A DNA stretch of 64,000 nt from Acholoe squamosa (taxonomy: Eukaryota > Annelida > Polychaeta > Phyllodocida > Polynoidae). Positions 63,739 through 64,000 of the stretch are shown here, one piece after another. Each line of letters begins with the position of its first letter. Position 1 is the stretch's first letter. The translations under genes and the position numbers were made by a program. The notes beneath the pieces were generated by a model. The model had not been told where the DNA came from. It ran no database searches and saw nothing but the letters and a program-made list of their open reading frames with translations. The stretch is taken from assembly GCA_949317995.1 (NCBI GenBank), contig OX439035.1:6592427-6656426 (forward strand), written 5' to 3'.

Positions 63739-64000
63739 CTACATGAGTCAGTATCCATATAGGCCCGTGTGACATAGGTGACAGGTCCCAGGTACGCGGG
63801 TATTATAACACCTACCATCTAATGACCCGACATTAGACCATGACTGGTCTGTCATCTAGCTACCACCTGCTGTTGTATTGCAAGGACTGGGCTCAACCAC
63901 AGCCATCTATATATAGGGCAGGGGTCTGGGTAGGACAAGGTAACATCAGGACCCTACCCAATTGTGGCAGGGGTCTGGGTAGGACAAGGTAACATCAGGA
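63739..64000. other. Window end with a 49-bp duplication
   Basis: GCAGGGGTCTGGGTAGGACA starts at 63,918 and again at 63,967, so at least two 49-bp units run into the window edge. No gene. Confidence 0.6.

Overview
The window is animal (metazoan) nuclear DNA. Its main gene is split into 14 small exons with GT..AG introns. The rest is mostly interspersed repeats: fold-back elements, a LINE, a solo LTR and minisatellites. One conserved gene (a BRAF-type Raf kinase), one NACHT-LRR (NLR) relic and one atypical class A-like GPCR suggest a non-vertebrate animal. NLR-rich marine invertebrates such as amphioxus, hemichordates or echinoderms fit, but the species cannot be fixed from the sequence alone.

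Layout. 1-9.3 kb is intergenic and full of non-autonomous DNA transposons, including a 2.55 kb element with a second element nested inside it. 9,329-12,007 (+) is an intronless 892-codon seven-helix receptor with a third intracellular loop of about 620 residues. 14.7-16.8 kb (-) is a frameshifted NLR pseudogene. 18.0-21.4 kb (-) is a 5'-truncated, internally rearranged LINE, followed by another reverse-transcriptase relic (21.9-22.2 kb). 24.1-26.5 kb holds three 459-bp copies of one MITE family. 30,501-59,643 (-) is the Raf gene. 59.6-64 kb is repeat-rich DNA upstream of the visible part of Raf.

Raf. I could place 13 exons from the Ras-binding domain to the stop codon with consistent phases. 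They give a 655-residue product: Ras-binding domain, C1 zinc finger, 14-3-3 site, kinase domain and C-terminal 14-3-3 site. An open 370-codon exon upstream ends at a donor of matching phase and may be the 5' coding exon. Two neighbouring exons (51,666-51,864 and 51,199-51,448) both enter in phase 2, both leave in phase 0 and both carry the tetrad-plus motif STSAPN. Including both breaks the frame, so they look like mutually exclusive alternatives. This is the most interesting gene-level observation.

Repeats. Two fold-back families dominate the Raf introns and flanks. One has TTAA target duplications and TTAACCC ends (piggyBac-like) and is built from hairpin modules separated by CATGATGC/GCATCATG. 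The other has TACCGTA ends and TA duplications. Other non-autonomous elements with clean target duplications (Harbinger-like, hAT-like, SINE-like, and a TNNA family) are annotated separately.
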